A program made the translations under genes and the position numbers. A DNA stretch of 64,000 nt. Origin: Calcarisporiella thermophila CBS 279.70. Its lineage: Eukaryota; Calcarisporiellomycota. Numbering within the stretch: position 1 is the first letter of the stretch; each line of letters begins with the position of its first letter. The DNA lies in contig NW_027192191.1 of assembly GCF_041956535.1 (NCBI RefSeq), forward strand, positions 1,437,443-1,501,442, written 5' to 3'. Below the pieces are notes generated by a model that saw nothing but the letters and a program-made list of their open reading frames with translations, was not told where the DNA came from and ran no database searches. Positions 37,280 to 49,252 of the stretch are shown here, in pieces.

Positions 37280-37572
37280 GGGGTGCACAAAAGGCTATTT
37301 ATTTGTATGCATTTACCTGGCGTGTAGCAGAAATGTGTTCATTAAGAAGGGGCTTTTTTGTTTTGTGTGTTTAATAAATCGACAAGCAAAGGCAAAAAGA
37401 TATAGACAGGAAATATAATTGAAAGGCGGCAACTACTATGACAAATATTAAATTTGCTTTAAAAGAGAATTATTCCAAATTATTGTGTTGATATAGTGAC
37501 AAATATGTTATTGATTAAAAAAAAAAAATGAAATGCCCATTACTAGAAACATTGCTCGGCGTTGGTCATCAG
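37280..37572. other. Convergent 3' region with AATAAA
   Basis: A 293-bp gap between ataxin-10 (plus) and the triose-phosphate-translocator-like gene (minus). An AATAAA at 37373-37378 would serve ataxin-10. An A homopolymer lies near 37518-37527. Confidence 0.55.
37373..37378 (+). terminator. AATAAA polyadenylation signal
   Basis: A perfect AATAAA about 95 nt after the ataxin-10 stop codon, preceded by a GT-rich stretch. Confidence 0.45.
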
Positions 37573-38919
37573 TTACTGGGCGATTTTTATGTCCAGTACA
37601 ATAGGCGAGGCTTCTTTCGACTTGTAGCCAGCTTTCTCAAAAAGCATATCTCCAGACGTTGAGCGCTGCTCTTTTCGCTCCTTCAGTTCAATATTTCTAT
37701 AGTCCCCGCCCCAACAAATGAAATGCAGGAGAATTGACATTAGCAATATTATTGGCGAAATAGGATCGAGCAGTCTACTTACGTATACCACGCCCCACCT
37801 ATTAACGTGAGCAAGATCCCCACTCCATTCATCCCTGATATCCGCAAATTAAAAATCAGTACCGAAAGCACAATGGTCAGGACTTGTTTGACGTTCGCCG
37901 CCACTGTCATAGTTAGTGCGCTAGTCCGCTTGTTCGCCGTAAAGCTCACAATATTTAAGAAAAACGCAATGAAACCATTGGCCAGGAGGACACCCACGAG
38001 TAAATAGGCCGAATGGAAATCCAACTCTCGGAAGAACGTGAATAAATCTGCGAGCTCGCCCGTGAGCTGAGCATATACCATGGTCTGGAGAAAAGCCAGG
38101 GGAGACATACGCAGGAGAAGATCAAGAGGATGTAGCTTGAAACGCCCCACCTGGAGGAGGGCGATGAAAGATAAGAATGGCTGAAAACCAAGTTCCAAGG
38201 GCTGGCTTTTTACCTGGACTCGATTCGCAATCACGGTCTTTAGTGCCGCAAGGATGGTGCCGAGAACGGTGAGAAAAAACCCCATAGGGGTGAAGTTGTA
38301 ATCACCAAAGGTTGCAAACGCAACCCCAAGAACAACGGGAATAAGAGAGATATAGATCACTACCGAGTAGCTTTTCTTCAGAAAAACTATCGATAGGAGA
38401 ATGGTAAAGAGGGGGGTTATGGCCCTCACGACTTGATGGAACTAGTGGAGGGTACAGCCCCTACAGTCAATACTCCCATTCGCATCCTAACATATCAATA
38501 CAGAATGATTTACCGGAACAGTGACCAGATTTCTAAAACCACGTAGAAAGCAGGATTAGCACAGCGAAAGGCGAAGGAACAGCCGCCCTGTCAAGATAAT
38601 ATCATACTTACAGAGACACGTTACTAATAGCTATGTTTATCGTGTATAGGACCGAGAACACGAGCATAATCAGGCTTTCTCGATCTCCCAGCTTGGTTGG
38701 CCTGAAGTATCCCAGTTTTAAGCATGCGACCGCGCCGAATGTTCCAAATAGCGTGTGGATACCCGTCAGAGTCCATGGGAAGCCGAAATCGAACAGCTGC
38801 ATAACAATCTTATTATAAATGGTGAGAAAGAGGTTAAGGACGAAGTAGAGGACGAGCCAATTATAGGAAGGGTCAAATGGAGGCAAGCGGATGGAAGAGC
38901 ACAGGTGGAGAACCGGCAT
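37573..38919 (-). CDS. TPT/SLC35-type nucleotide-sugar or phosphate transporter
   Basis: Four exons (38919-38612, 38532-38514, 38441-37783, 37696-37573) give 369 aa; the second exon is only 19 nt. The protein is a drug/metabolite-superfamily carrier of the triose-phosphate-translocator type, with about ten helices. Signs are YFVLNLFLTIYNKIVMQ at helix 1, NVSLNLVTVPFHQVVRAITP (which exists only if the 19-nt exon is used), TVLGTILAALKTVIANRVQ, and SFTANKRTSALTMTVAANVKQVLT. A Golgi or ER location is usual for fungal members. The substrate cannot be read from sequence. A polar cytosolic tail of about 40 residues comes from the last exon. Confidence 0.9.
38514..38532 (-). other. 19-nt micro-exon of the TPT-type transporter
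   Basis: The segment codes for NLVTVP plus one base of the preceding codon. It is flanked by a TTTTAG acceptor and a GTAAAT donor and is required to join NVSL to FHQVVRA in frame, a motif conserved in the family. Confidence 0.8.
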
Positions 38920-39401
38920 TATGATAGAGGGATGCGGGCAGGGTATATAGGAGAGGAGATGGCAAAAAGCGCGAAGTAATGGGGTGTTGAATAGGGAGGA
39001 AGCACGCTGCTCTCAAATGAGACGTGTCTACGGTGCTTTTCTCTTTACTACTACTTGGGAAAATAAAATTTGTAGACACGGCAAAAGATGAGAGCAGGAG
39101 GAAGCAGGCGGCGTCTCGATATCGACATAAAGTAGTATGAGGGACAGGGTGGCAAGAAAAATACCAGAGGTGCAGCTGATAATTGGGAGTTTAAGTGAAC
39201 GCAACCGCAACTACGCGTCAAAGAAGAAAGAACACAGTGCACCAACGAGAAAGGAGTGAAGAGTCTCGTCAGAAAATATGCAGATATGAGGGTATTGCAG
39301 GTTGCAGATTTGATCTTGCTCCAGAGCCTTTTTCCGAAGTAAAGGGTGGCTTTTCCCCCCTCCCCTCTATCCATTCCTTCCCTCTCTCCTCCCCTACACT
39401 A
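38920..39401. promoter_or_regulatory. Divergent promoter between two DMT-superfamily transporters
   Basis: A 482-bp gap between the TPT-type gene (minus) and the second transporter (plus). It is pyrimidine-rich in front of the plus-strand start (39353-39400). No clear TATA element. Confidence 0.45.
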
Positions 39402-40595
39402 ATGAAAGCATTGCTTCTATCAGGTCTGCTACTGCTGCTGTGCATCGGTGCATTCGTTTTGCAAACGGAGCTGACGCAGTGGGTGCAGAGAGGAGGAGAC
39501 TATGCAAAACCTTATTTCATGCTGTAAGTTAGCATTGTGCAAAGCATTTTACGAAGAAACTCTATTAACCAGACATCAATTAGATGGATATCGCACAGCT
39601 GCTACATCTTGCTCTTCCCTCTCCAACTTCTTTGGGAATATTTCTACCCTAATCCTAACCGGGTTAAGCTGTCAGCCCTCCAGCGGTATAGGCTGAAATT
39701 CCTTCGCTCTCTCAAGGAGCTCTCCCCACAATCTGAACATACTCCTCTTTCCACCTCCGAAAATGACTACGCATATGCACAAATTCCTTTCACCAAGGGA
39801 CATCTCGCGTACATTTTTAAAACTGTACTCTCTCTTTCCTTCCTGATCGCTCTGCCTTCTTTCCTTTGGTATACAGCGGTGGGCTTGACATCCACATCCA
39901 ATCTCACCGCCATCTACAACACAGCATGCTTCTGGGCATACTTGTTTTCCGTATGGATGTTGAGTGAACAAGTGCGCTGGGAGAAAAACATATCCGTGGT
40001 GTGCTGCATCTTGGGAGTTGGACTGATTGCCCTACTTGATCCTAAGCGTGACTTTGACACGCCGCCCCAGCAGCGCAGCGGAGAATTCCTTGGTAATCTT
40101 ATTGCGGTTGTATGTGCAGCCACTTACGGCTTCTACGAAGTGTACTACAAGCTTTGGGCCTCCCCGCCTCTTCGTCCCTCCGTCCTATTTGCCAATACAA
40201 TCACTGCGCTGATTGGCCTCGCTACGTTGCTTGTTCTTTGGATTCCCATCCCTTTGCTCCACTTCACAGGATGGGAGCCCTTCCAGCTCCCGTCGCTGCA
40301 AACGTTCGGATACCTCTTTCTGGTTGCTTTGTCCGGAATCATGTTTAACGCAGCATTTATGTGTGTCATTGCAATGACAAGCCCTGTGTATGCTGCTGTT
40401 GGGCAGATGCTTACCATTCCTGCGGTCGCGGTTGTGGATGCCATTGTGAAGGGACGGTCGCCCGAAATCGGCACCGTTCTGGGGAGCGTAGCGATCATGT
40501 TGGGCTTTTGCGTGCTAACCTACGGAGTAAATAAGGAGGTGAAGGCGGTAGAAGAAATAGAGGACGAACAGGAGGAGGATGCATCAAGCCCATAA
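39402..40595 (+). CDS. DMT-superfamily (EamA/SLC35F-like) transporter
   Basis: Two exons (39402-39523, 39584-40595) give 377 aa. About ten hydrophobic helices are visible, the first at the extreme N terminus (ALLLSGLLLLLCIGAFVL). The core reads LPSFLWYTAVGLTSTSNLTAIYNTACFWAYLFS and AAVGQMLTIPAVAVVDAIVKG, with the paired repeat layout of the superfamily, and resembles SLC35F5/YML018C-type vacuolar or endomembrane carriers. The C terminus is acidic. It lies head to head with another DMT-family gene, but the two sequences are not obviously close, so recent duplication is not supported. Confidence 0.85.
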
Positions 40596-40784
40596 ATTTC
40601 CTTTATTTTTGTATATTATTAAGATGATCTATCTTCTTTGTGTACTATCTTTTTTATCCTATAGATCAGGACCTTTTTTATGTATATTCTTTATAAATAC
40701 TGCGTATTTGAACTTTGTGATATTTGATTCTGTCTGCCTTCCCCTTATTACACATGCATTCGTGACTACTCTCGTGGCCAATTT

Positions 40785-40790
40785 AATAAA
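40785..40790 (+). terminator. AATAAA polyadenylation signal
   Basis: A perfect AATAAA 190 nt after the DMT transporter stop and 55 nt before the next start codon. Confidence 0.4.
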
Positions 40791-40844
40791 CAACCTCTAT
40801 TTGCCACTCGATTTTCTTTGCTTGACAAAGGAACTTTAGATAGC

Positions 40845-43800
40845 ATGTCGCATAATGATTTCCCAAGCTATGTCTGGCCTGAGCTGGATATTGGGGCTGG
40901 GAGTCTTGGGATGGCGACGCTAGAGTATGCCGGAGGGAGCCATGAATTCAGATTTTTAAATGACGAGAAAAGTGAGTGCAGTGCGTTGTGAAGCTCGAAA
41001 ACGATGTATAATGTGGATATATCATTCTGATGCTTGCAGACTGCTGGCCTGTGCATCCCCGGTCGAGCATGAAAAGACTATTTCCAAGGAGCAGGGCTTA
41101 CCCACCTTCGTCAATGCCTTACCCAACATTCCGTACCACTCCCAAGAAAGCAGTACGTACACTTATGGTTCATCCTTTTCATTAATGATACGATCCATTG
41201 ACATTGCATACAAGACACAAAAATTTAAATCCAGTCATCCGGATCTAGGCATTCCCGAAGGCCTCTTGACGGAATATTTAAAGGAGGGGTTGGAGACACA
41301 ACAGTTGGAGGAGCGTAGCCCTTTTAACGGAAATTTACTTGCAATTGGAGGATTTGGAGATGCCAGTGTGGGGTTTGCAGCTTTTCCAATGGGAGAAGCA
41401 AATTTGTCACTAAGTAATTATAAATACAGATTAAATATCCCTAGTAGCATGATTTTATATATTCATTATTTCGACAGATGTTTCGCGTCTCGTGTTGGAT
41501 GAGGAATGTGCCGATAAACGAACCTTTTACTTTCACCCAACCCCGCATTCTACTCACCACTTCCGTACTCCCATCAGGCAAATTGCTTCCCTAGCAGAGG
41601 AACGTACTGACCGGTCAGCGGGGCCATGGCCACTATTGGTGCGAACAATGGGGGCAGTGAATTTTTTCAAGGTTGAGGACGACCGATATATAGACGGATT
41701 CAATGTTAAACTAGTAGAGAGTATGGGTAGAGAAGATTTCGCTGGTGAGAGTTGGCCTGTGCATGTGGCGCTGTCCCCCTATGGAGGATGGGGTGCAGCA
41801 GATGCCGCAATAATGGCAAGAGATGGGCATCTATACTTCTGGAGGAATGAGTTTAAGGGTGATAGGTAAACTTTCAAATACTTTTGGGCTATGTCACCGT
41901 TCATATCATGATATCTTTTAGATTTGAGCTGGTTCGCCCTCCAGATGCAATAGCACCCTTCGATGATGCCATTGACACGTGGGACGATGCTAGGTCCTGG
42001 ATGACATGCGAGTTTGGGCGCCACCCACTGTGCCTATATCGTGCGCATCAAAAAGGAGTTGACCTTATTGACCTGCGAGTACGTACTCATCTGGTGGTTC
42101 CAAATCCTCATTTACCTGAATAATAACTCCTGTTTTAGACACGAGATGTAGCAACCTTAATGAAGTTGGATACCGATCCCTTGTGTGCATTACGTCGCAT
42201 CCCTGTTCCGTACTCAAATCAATTTGTGGTTGCGACGGAAAAGCGGCTTTCTATCTATGACCAGCGCTATAATGCCCGGCCGTTATTGAGCTGGTCACAT
42301 TTCAATGCGTTTACTCGTGGTGGGCTGGAGCTGGTTGCGTATGAGAACGAGCAAGAAACACAAGGTAAATGCACATATAAGTCGGGACTATACGATATAC
42401 TTTGGCGCTGAACGATATTATTCCATTTTACCCTGCTGACTCTAGTCACGATTCTCGGCTGGTCCAAGGAGGTCCCTCTAATAACGGCCCACCAGTACCT
42501 CCATTCCGCTAATCCCGACTCAGCCAACATACTGCATCCACCCTTCTCTTGTGGGGACCGCATTGCCTTGCCCTTCTTCCGCGAACACCCTTACTTTGCC
42601 TCTTGTCCCAATCCAATGGAATATATACCACCCGGGATGCATGTTCGGCAGTATTCATACAACCCGTTGCCACCACTTGGAGGAATCGCTTCGATAAAAG
42701 GGAGATTGGCAGTCGCGAGAGAAAGAAAGAGAAGTGTTGGTGAAGGATTAATGGAGATTGATGAGGAAAAAAGCGAGTCGCAATTTACACTGATGCAGCT
42801 TGCTGAGGACGGCAGCGTGTATGCTCAAACGTTTGGATTTGGTGTGCAAAACGAGCCGAGCGATGGAACCGGCACACTGCGAGCCGACGAAGATTTTATG
42901 ATGCCAGAGGAACTTCAAGCTATCGAGGCGAAAGTCACCCAAGAGACTTGGAGAGTCGCAAATGAGATGGAAGTAAAGCAGAATCGGATCATTGATTTTC
43001 GGCCCGGATTATCAAGTAAGTGCAGCACGAATTCGTTTAAGAAATATGGCATAGAGCTTAAACTACTTTTCACCCATTAAGTTATAAGCCAATATCTTCG
43101 CAGAGGCAATCACCCAAACTTTTCTCCTGACTGGGAGCACGTCTCTCCTCAAGAGAAAGATGCACTTGTGGCGGATGCTACCCATAAGGTCGCCCTTCGC
43201 GCGGTTGCATTTCTTCGAGCCCACGGCACGCCATTGAGCCTGCATGACCTTGCAACCCCCAACATCGCCCCGGAGTCAACGCCCGATCTCGACTCATGTC
43301 CCTCTGATTTAACAGCAACCATGGAAGGGACGCTCACTACCGCATTTCGGCCCAAAATTAATCTTTCATTGTTGGACGAGGAGAGCCCATTTTACAAAGA
43401 AGTTGAAATGTGTGATTGGACCCTTCTACGGGAGCTATTGCGGGAAATCTCAGAGGAGGAGAGCGAAGAGTTTGTGTTTGAGGCCCTGGAAATACCAGTA
43501 TTTGGAGTCTTTTGGGGACTACCTCGCCCACCGCCTGAAGAAATGGAGGGTCTGGGGGGCGACCAAGGGATTAAGAAAATACTACGCGCGTTAGAGAGGA
43601 TTTATCCGCCCCCAAACGAAGAGGTATTGGAAGAAATTAATGAAGAATTTCAGCATAGAGATATTGCGATGGGAGGTGAAGAGAGCGCCACATGGGAAGG
43701 TGAGAGTGACAAAGACAGCGACCAAGGCTCCATCGAGCTTGGCATCGCCCCCGACCTCGATAAGGAACGCCGCCATCGTCTTTTGTTCTCTAACGAAGAT

Positions 43801-44823
43801 CGAGTCATTAGAGCACGTCGTGTCGCACTACACACGCTCGCGCGTGATATCTTTCTCTCCTCGCGAATCCTATTCCGTCGTCGCAAGACCCGCGCCGAAC
43901 GAGATGGGTTTGTTCCAGCCTCGCAAATCAGTCCCGAAGAAACTTGGCAGCTGGAGGCTAATGAGGAACTCTTTACTCATCTGGCACCAGGCGGCGAAAT
44001 GAATATAGAAGAAGAGCTAATCAGGCACTTTAAGATTGATCTGGGCGAAGATGGAGAGGAAGAAAATGAAGAAGCGCTGTTTGTAAGAAGGAGAGCGCCT
44101 CGCAGTGAAGAAGAAGACAGCGAGCCATCCTCCCCAGAATTACTAGGACTGACAGCATCGGATTCGCCCACATTAACCCCTCGATATTTATCTCCTTCGC
44201 CCCCCCCTCCCTCCGATCCTTCCCTAGCATTTCTGACCCCCAATATCATCCAAGATGAAGGCAACGTGTCCCAGAGCTCAAGAGAGAAGCCTTCCGCTGC
44301 ACCTGATCCAACCACCCTTCAACTTGCACGTGCCTGGAAAATTGGCGAGGATCCGGATCCCAGTGTATTTGATGTATTTTTCGAGCAAATAGCGAAGCTG
44401 TCGGGCAATGAACACTATGTAAGAAGGAGTCGTGGTATCAAGGAAGAGGATACTATCATTTATGAAGAGGATATGGAGGATGAGCCCGAGGCAGCACTCC
44501 CAGAGGTCATGAGTTCCCAAGTTATTCCGGCGTCGCAGCCCCTAAATGAGGGTAGATATGGTGGAGCAAAATCACCCGCAAGCTCAAGGAAAAAGAAAGA
44601 AAAGGCAGTATCCTTCCTGATAGATGAGGAGACGTATCCTTCATCTCCCATGTTTTTGACCCAGCAGCCCATCCCTCGGGAGGAGATCTGGAAAGATACG
44701 ATGGAAATACCTGAGGGCGATTGGGGATCGACGCAAGTGTCGGCCAGTCAACCTCTACCCTCTACATCAGCAGCAACGCCAAAGAAGAAGAAGAAGAAAC
44801 GCCAGTCGGTACAAGGGTTTTAA
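40845..44823 (+). CDS. RRN6: RRN6/TAF1C-like Pol I core factor subunit
   Basis: Eight exons (40845-40971, 41040-41152, 41215-41413, 41478-41865, 41922-42078, 42139-42364, 42446-43015, 43082-44823) give 1173 aa. Rrn6 is part of the core factor that loads RNA polymerase I at the rDNA promoter. Supporting features are the beta-propeller-like N-terminal half (SPYGGWGAADAAIMARDGHL, CEFGRHPLCLYRAHQKGVDL, RTFYFHPTPHSTHHF), the helical acidic C-terminal half, and the typical end: SQ-rich sequence, a lysine run and a final GF. Exons 1-3 are uncertain. I chose the GTGAGT and GTACGT donors; an alternative with donors at 40987 and 41157 also preserves a frame. The rest of the model is firm as a reading frame, and the family call is good but remote. 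Confidence 0.75.
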
Positions 44824-45030
44824 CTTTTTTTTTCAAAACTCCTCTATAGATTGAAATCCGCGCCGAGCTTACCTCTTGTATTTATATTTCCTTTTTTTTT
44901 TCATTGCAATTTCGAACCCTTTGGAGTTATTTACACGTCACATTCAATTTTTCTCCCGTTTTATCCTTTCATCTTTTGATCGCCAGGAAATCATCGGTCA
45001 TTTCCTCTATACCATAATAAGAATATAGGG

Positions 45031-46372
45031 ATGATTTGTCTACATCGTCATAAGGCCATTGCGTTGGCGTGTATATTGCTCTTTTCACATATTACGCTCT
45101 CTGATGCCGACTCAAGATACCCTCCCCTTCAAAGAGTCAATCATGCATCTCAAAGGAGCCTCGATGCATTAGACGAGCGAATAGAACCGCTATTGAGGCG
45201 TGAGGGGTTGAATACCAACGCGCTGGTAAGTTTTTCGATTCATTTTATATATTTTGTTTGATTGGCCCGATGCTCAAACACTCGAATCGTATTTTACAAT
45301 TACTCAATCTAGCCATTACGAATCCGTACAAGACGACAAGAAGCTAACGCAGTTAAAGAGGCCGAAGTCCAAAACTCATCTACTGAATCGTCAAACGATA
45401 TAAAAGAACAGTCTCTCCAAGGAGCGGACCAGAAAGTTGATGGCACACACCAGAATACAAAGGCAGACGGATCGGCTCCAGGTGCTGTTCCCCCGCAACG
45501 TATGCCTGAGGCCAAACCAGATGGTGCTAATAACCCTTCTCCTCAGGAGAAGCAGAATGGAGATACACAGGGTAATTCCAGTGAACAAAACACTGATCTG
45601 CAAAAGGAGCCTAACGGCGCTAAAAACGAACAAAAGCCTGGTGACTCGGAAGAAAACCATCAATCTGCCGACGACAGCGAGGAAGACAATGCAAATGGCG
45701 AAGAGCAGCAACAAAAACAAGACACAGATACATCCCCCGGTGAAAGTGAAGATGGCGAGGAGCCCTCCAGCGAGGACGAAAGCCAAACGCTTCCTGGAGA
45801 TGATACCGTGGAGCCGCCGTCGTCGCCATCGATCTTGGGAGGATATGAGAAATTGGGAGGGGAATTTAACTTCGTGCTATTTATTCTCTTTGTTGTCGTC
45901 GTTGTCTTATTTACCTACAAGCCTAGCCGGAGAGCGATTTTCAACGTAAATATCACGTCCTCAATTTCCTGTCCCCTACCTTTGCTGGCCCCTCCCATCT
46001 AACCCTACTTTCCATCCTATATAGAAAATATTCTCTCTCTTTAGCCGCGCGAAAAAAGGATATCAACACGTGGCTCGTAGTGAAGATGAATACGCACTCC
46101 CAACTGTACATCGGTCTTCCACCCCTACCACCACCATGAATGGATCACAGGATGCCTCGTGGGCAATTGACATGTCGGATCAGTTCGAGAGTGGGGGCGG
46201 AACGACAGTCACGGCCACCGGAGTGATAAAAAACAAACAGCTAAACGGGGCAAGAACCCACCGTGCAAACAGCACCAGTGCAAAAAATGCAGCAGCCGAG
46301 GGGGGGAAGGCCAACTCAAAGGCAGACGCAGTAGAGTGGGACGACTGGGGAAAGGATGACGATGAGTGGTGA
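45031..46372 (+). CDS. Type I membrane protein with TGN-type sorting tail
   Basis: Three exons (45031-45225, 45313-45945, 46025-46372) give 391 aa. There is a signal peptide (AIALACILLFSHITLS), a long acidic Asn/Gln/Glu/Ser-rich lumenal or extracellular region, one transmembrane helix (FVLFILFVVVVVLFTY) and a basic then acidic cytosolic tail. The tail holds KKGYQHV, a Yxx-hydrophobic sorting motif close to the membrane, and ends in an acidic-aromatic WDDWGKDDDEW. This layout resembles TGN38/46-type cycling proteins, whose role is sorting between Golgi and endosomes, but sequence similarity is not evident. A choice of the acceptor at 46024 rather than the one at 46045 keeps the frame. Confidence 0.75.
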
Positions 46373-46901
46373 GGGAAACCCAACATGGATTTCATAGTGT
46401 TGTAGTATTTTATTTTCATATTAGAACTGATTTTTAACACTCTCCATCCAACTATTATTATTATATTCTCTCTTAATCAATAATTCATTGACTCTGTACT
46501 CTCCCAAGACCCCCCCCCCCCCTATTTTCTCCACCTTTCTAGATGGTGCTTTGTAGGTGAAGATATGGGCTACTCTTGAACCCCTGCTTGGTCACGGCTT
46601 GGATATAAAATAATACTTATTTATTCGGTTTTCATGTTAGAAGAGACGAGACACTTTTCTATATATATATTTAAGAGAGAGAAAAAAAGCTTATGCCACC
46701 TAATTCTACAGCCAACTTTCTCGGAAACTCGACGTTATTTACAGTTGCATTGAATACCAACCGATAAATGAAAACAACAAAGCCAATGGTTTGCGGAATC
46801 CCTTCAATGCTCCACCTCAACATATACTTAGCGGTTATCATCAGGGTCGAGTCATTTATACCGGATATCTACAGAGCAAAATACAGGGTAAAATCTCCAC
46901 C
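46373..46901. other. Convergent intergenic region
   Basis: This lies between two membrane-protein genes. It contains a C homopolymer near 46510-46522 and AT-rich stretches. No gene seen. Confidence 0.55.
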
Positions 46902-47564
46902 TCAATCGTCGCGCCCCTGCTCTTTCCCCTCTAGGTATCCTCCCGGGATACGTCTCCGGAATACGAAGCGCTCCATGCTGACGACGATCATGGTAACAAT
47001 ATAGACAAGAAACACCACGCCAATGCCCAAACTCAGCACAAAGCTGAAGGCAGCCATCGATAGCCATGCAGTAGTGGACCGCTGTTTTCTCTCGTGTCCT
47101 GGACGAGCCATGGTGGGGGTCAGAGACTGCTGCAAGCGCTGCTCGATCCTGGCAGCACGAAGAGAGGCCCACGCGGGGCGATGCGTTTTGGTAGCATTGT
47201 GGTGAGTATGGTTTCCTTTGTGGGTCGAGTTGAACAGCGGAGTATTGATACTGGCTGTGGGGATTGTCTTAATAGTAGTGACGGGATCGCCGTCCTCGTC
47301 CACGATCACTATCTTGTCTTTCGAGGGCTCGTCCTTGCTGCCTTGGCTATGTGGGTCCTGAAAGATAACCATGTGGTGTGAGCTGTCCACTTCGGATTCG
47401 GAGTCCTCGCTCTGGTCGTCTGTCTCCTCATCTCTCGCAACCAGGGCTCTCGTAGGTTTCGTGGCGACGGTACAGTCGGTGCAGGAGGAAGTCAGCCCGC
47501 TGACTACTTGGTGGTGGAAGAGCAGCGAGAGCATAAATACAAGAAGAACCACCGATTTTATCAT
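46902..47564 (-). CDS. Single-pass membrane protein with signal peptide
   Basis: A single-exon gene of 220 aa. It has a signal peptide (VVLLVFMLSLLFHHQVVSG), a short CTDC motif, an acidic stretch with several N-x-S/T sites (NSTHKGNHTHHNATK), a basic region, then one transmembrane helix (WLSMAAFSFVLSLGIGVVFLVYIVTMIVV) and a basic short tail. It is a plausible surface or vesicle membrane glycoprotein. I do not recognise the family. Confidence 0.65.
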   Translation of the reverse strand: MIKSVVLLVFMLSLLFHHQVVSGLTSSCTDCTVATKPTRALVARDEETDDQSEDSESEVDSSHHMVIFQDPHSQGSKDEPSKDKIVIVDEDGDPVTTIKTIPTASINTPLFNSTHKGNHTHHNATKTHRPAWASLRAARIEQRLQQSLTPTMARPGHERKQRSTTAWLSMAAFSFVLSLGIGVVFLVYIVTMIVVSMERFVFRRRIPGGYLEGKEQGRDD

Positions 47565-48118
47565 TATAGAGCTTGTGTGAGAGGAAGGCCAGGAGTATGG
47601 AGGGCGAAAAACAAAATTAATTGTTCCTTAAACGCGAATACAATTTAATTATAGATCCAAATCGAAGTGAAAACGGGGCATTTTATTTCAACTCAGAATA
47701 AAAACAAATTTTCCTCCGATTGACAAAAGGCTGAAAGGACGGAGAAATTACCAGATCCGAATCCCCCTATTGACTTATTCTGTTTATTATTACAGCTTAG
47801 CAGAGGGCTAAAACAAAATTCCAGTACGCGCAATCTTATTTTTTTTTCAGTATATGCCTCGGTCGCATTATTTACTGCCTCCGTAGGATATTGGGCATGC
47901 GCAGCATAGCGTTCGCGATATTAGAATGAATAATCTTTTTCCCCTAAAGTTTATTATTTTCACGGAAACCTTCCCGAAGGAGGAAGGCTAAGCCACTATT
48001 TTGTTGATTTTTCGAAGCTTTTTTATTTTAGCTTATCCAAATTTTCTTTGAATGTGCTGGGAATCTCGCACGAATCGATTTGTTATTTCTAATCCCTCTC
48101 TAACGCATAGACACCTTA
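47565..48118. promoter_or_regulatory. Divergent promoter region
   Basis: This separates the single-pass membrane protein gene (minus) from the BTB-like gene (plus). AT-rich, with no coding-like frame and no clear TATA box. Confidence 0.45.
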
Positions 48119-49252
48119 ATGACCATCATTTCCTCGCCCTCTCCTAAGGCTGCCCCCTATTCGGCCCTCTCTTCTGTGAGTGAGCCCCCACTCCTGGACG
48201 TGACTGGCCGTCCCTCTTTAGAGGAAGAGCGCCCCATGCTTGAGACATTCGACCCTTCTGCATCTTCGGCCTCCGCCTCGGCTCCCAATGGGAAGCCTTC
48301 CCCCGCCTCTGACGAAGAAGTGTGTCCCACCTGTGCCACTATTTTGCCTGCGGGAACTCTCCCAGCGGATCTGACGACCGATGACGAATCGATTTTTTCT
48401 CCGTCCACCCGAAGTGACGCCCTGGTATACCCGAATGTTGGAAATTTATTGTGGGAGGCTGGATATACTCTTTCCGATGTGCGGCTCACTTTCGATGATG
48501 GAGGACGCATGGCAGAGCGATCCGGCATACCTCCCCAGCTCTGGCTTCATTCACTGATTCTCTGCCAGTCTGAGTTTTTCCGCAAGCAACTGACTAGCCG
48601 TACAAGGCCCCTCCCCGCGAGACCGCGACATATTGTAGTGAAGGTTCCGCCAGGGGTAACCAAAGAGGATATGCTGCACTTCTACGTGGCCCTGAAGCTG
48701 ATTTACACCAAAGCGTGGGCAGCCGAGTTGAAGGACGACCTTAGAATGGGGTGTGGGGTGCTTTCCGTATGCTACGAGATTGGGTTTGCAGAGGGAATGG
48801 AGGAGGTATTGTGTTTGACTTTTGAGATCATTCGCGTGTCTCCATCCCAGACTAACGATGACCTCTGTATCCTTGCACCGTAGGTTTGGCGCTGGGTGAT
48901 GCTAAAATGTCACCGGGAAAGGAACCGCGAGATGATGCAAAGACTCATCGAGGCTTACCCCTCTCTCTACAAGAAATTCGCGGCACCCCCCTCCCTGTAC
49001 AATGCGCCTGCTCGCACAGGAGCAACCGTTGGCCTCACAAGACGGACCAGCTCAACAAGACGAAGAGCGCGGGTACAACGGCATCGGAGGAGTTTGCAGA
49101 GGGCCAGAGGCTCTGTGGAGTTGAACGCCGAGGAAATAGAAGGGATCATGGAGGAGACTGAGGAGGGGCCGAGAAGCCCCGGGGTGGCAAGAGGGGTTGA
49201 GAGATTGCCTTCCACAGCGCCGCATCCGTTCGAGCGGTATCGCAGGGCATAG
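48119..49252 (+). CDS. BTB/POZ-like domain protein
   Basis: Two exons (48119-48805, 48884-49252) give 351 aa. After a Ser/Pro-rich N terminus with a CPTC pair, residues about 115-235 resemble a BTB fold: DVRLTFDDG, then LWLHSLILCQSEFFRKQL, then IVVKVPPGVTKEDMLHFYVALKLIYT, then GVLSVCYEIGF. The second exon adds a helical segment (VWRWVMLKCHRERNREMMQRL) and an Arg-rich tail. BTB domains usually dimerise or bring substrates to Cul3 ligases, but which applies here is unknown. Confidence 0.65.

Noticed and set aside
37573-40595. Recent tandem duplication of the two DMT-superfamily genes
   Set aside because: Their intron positions, lengths and motifs differ and no shared stretch is visible.
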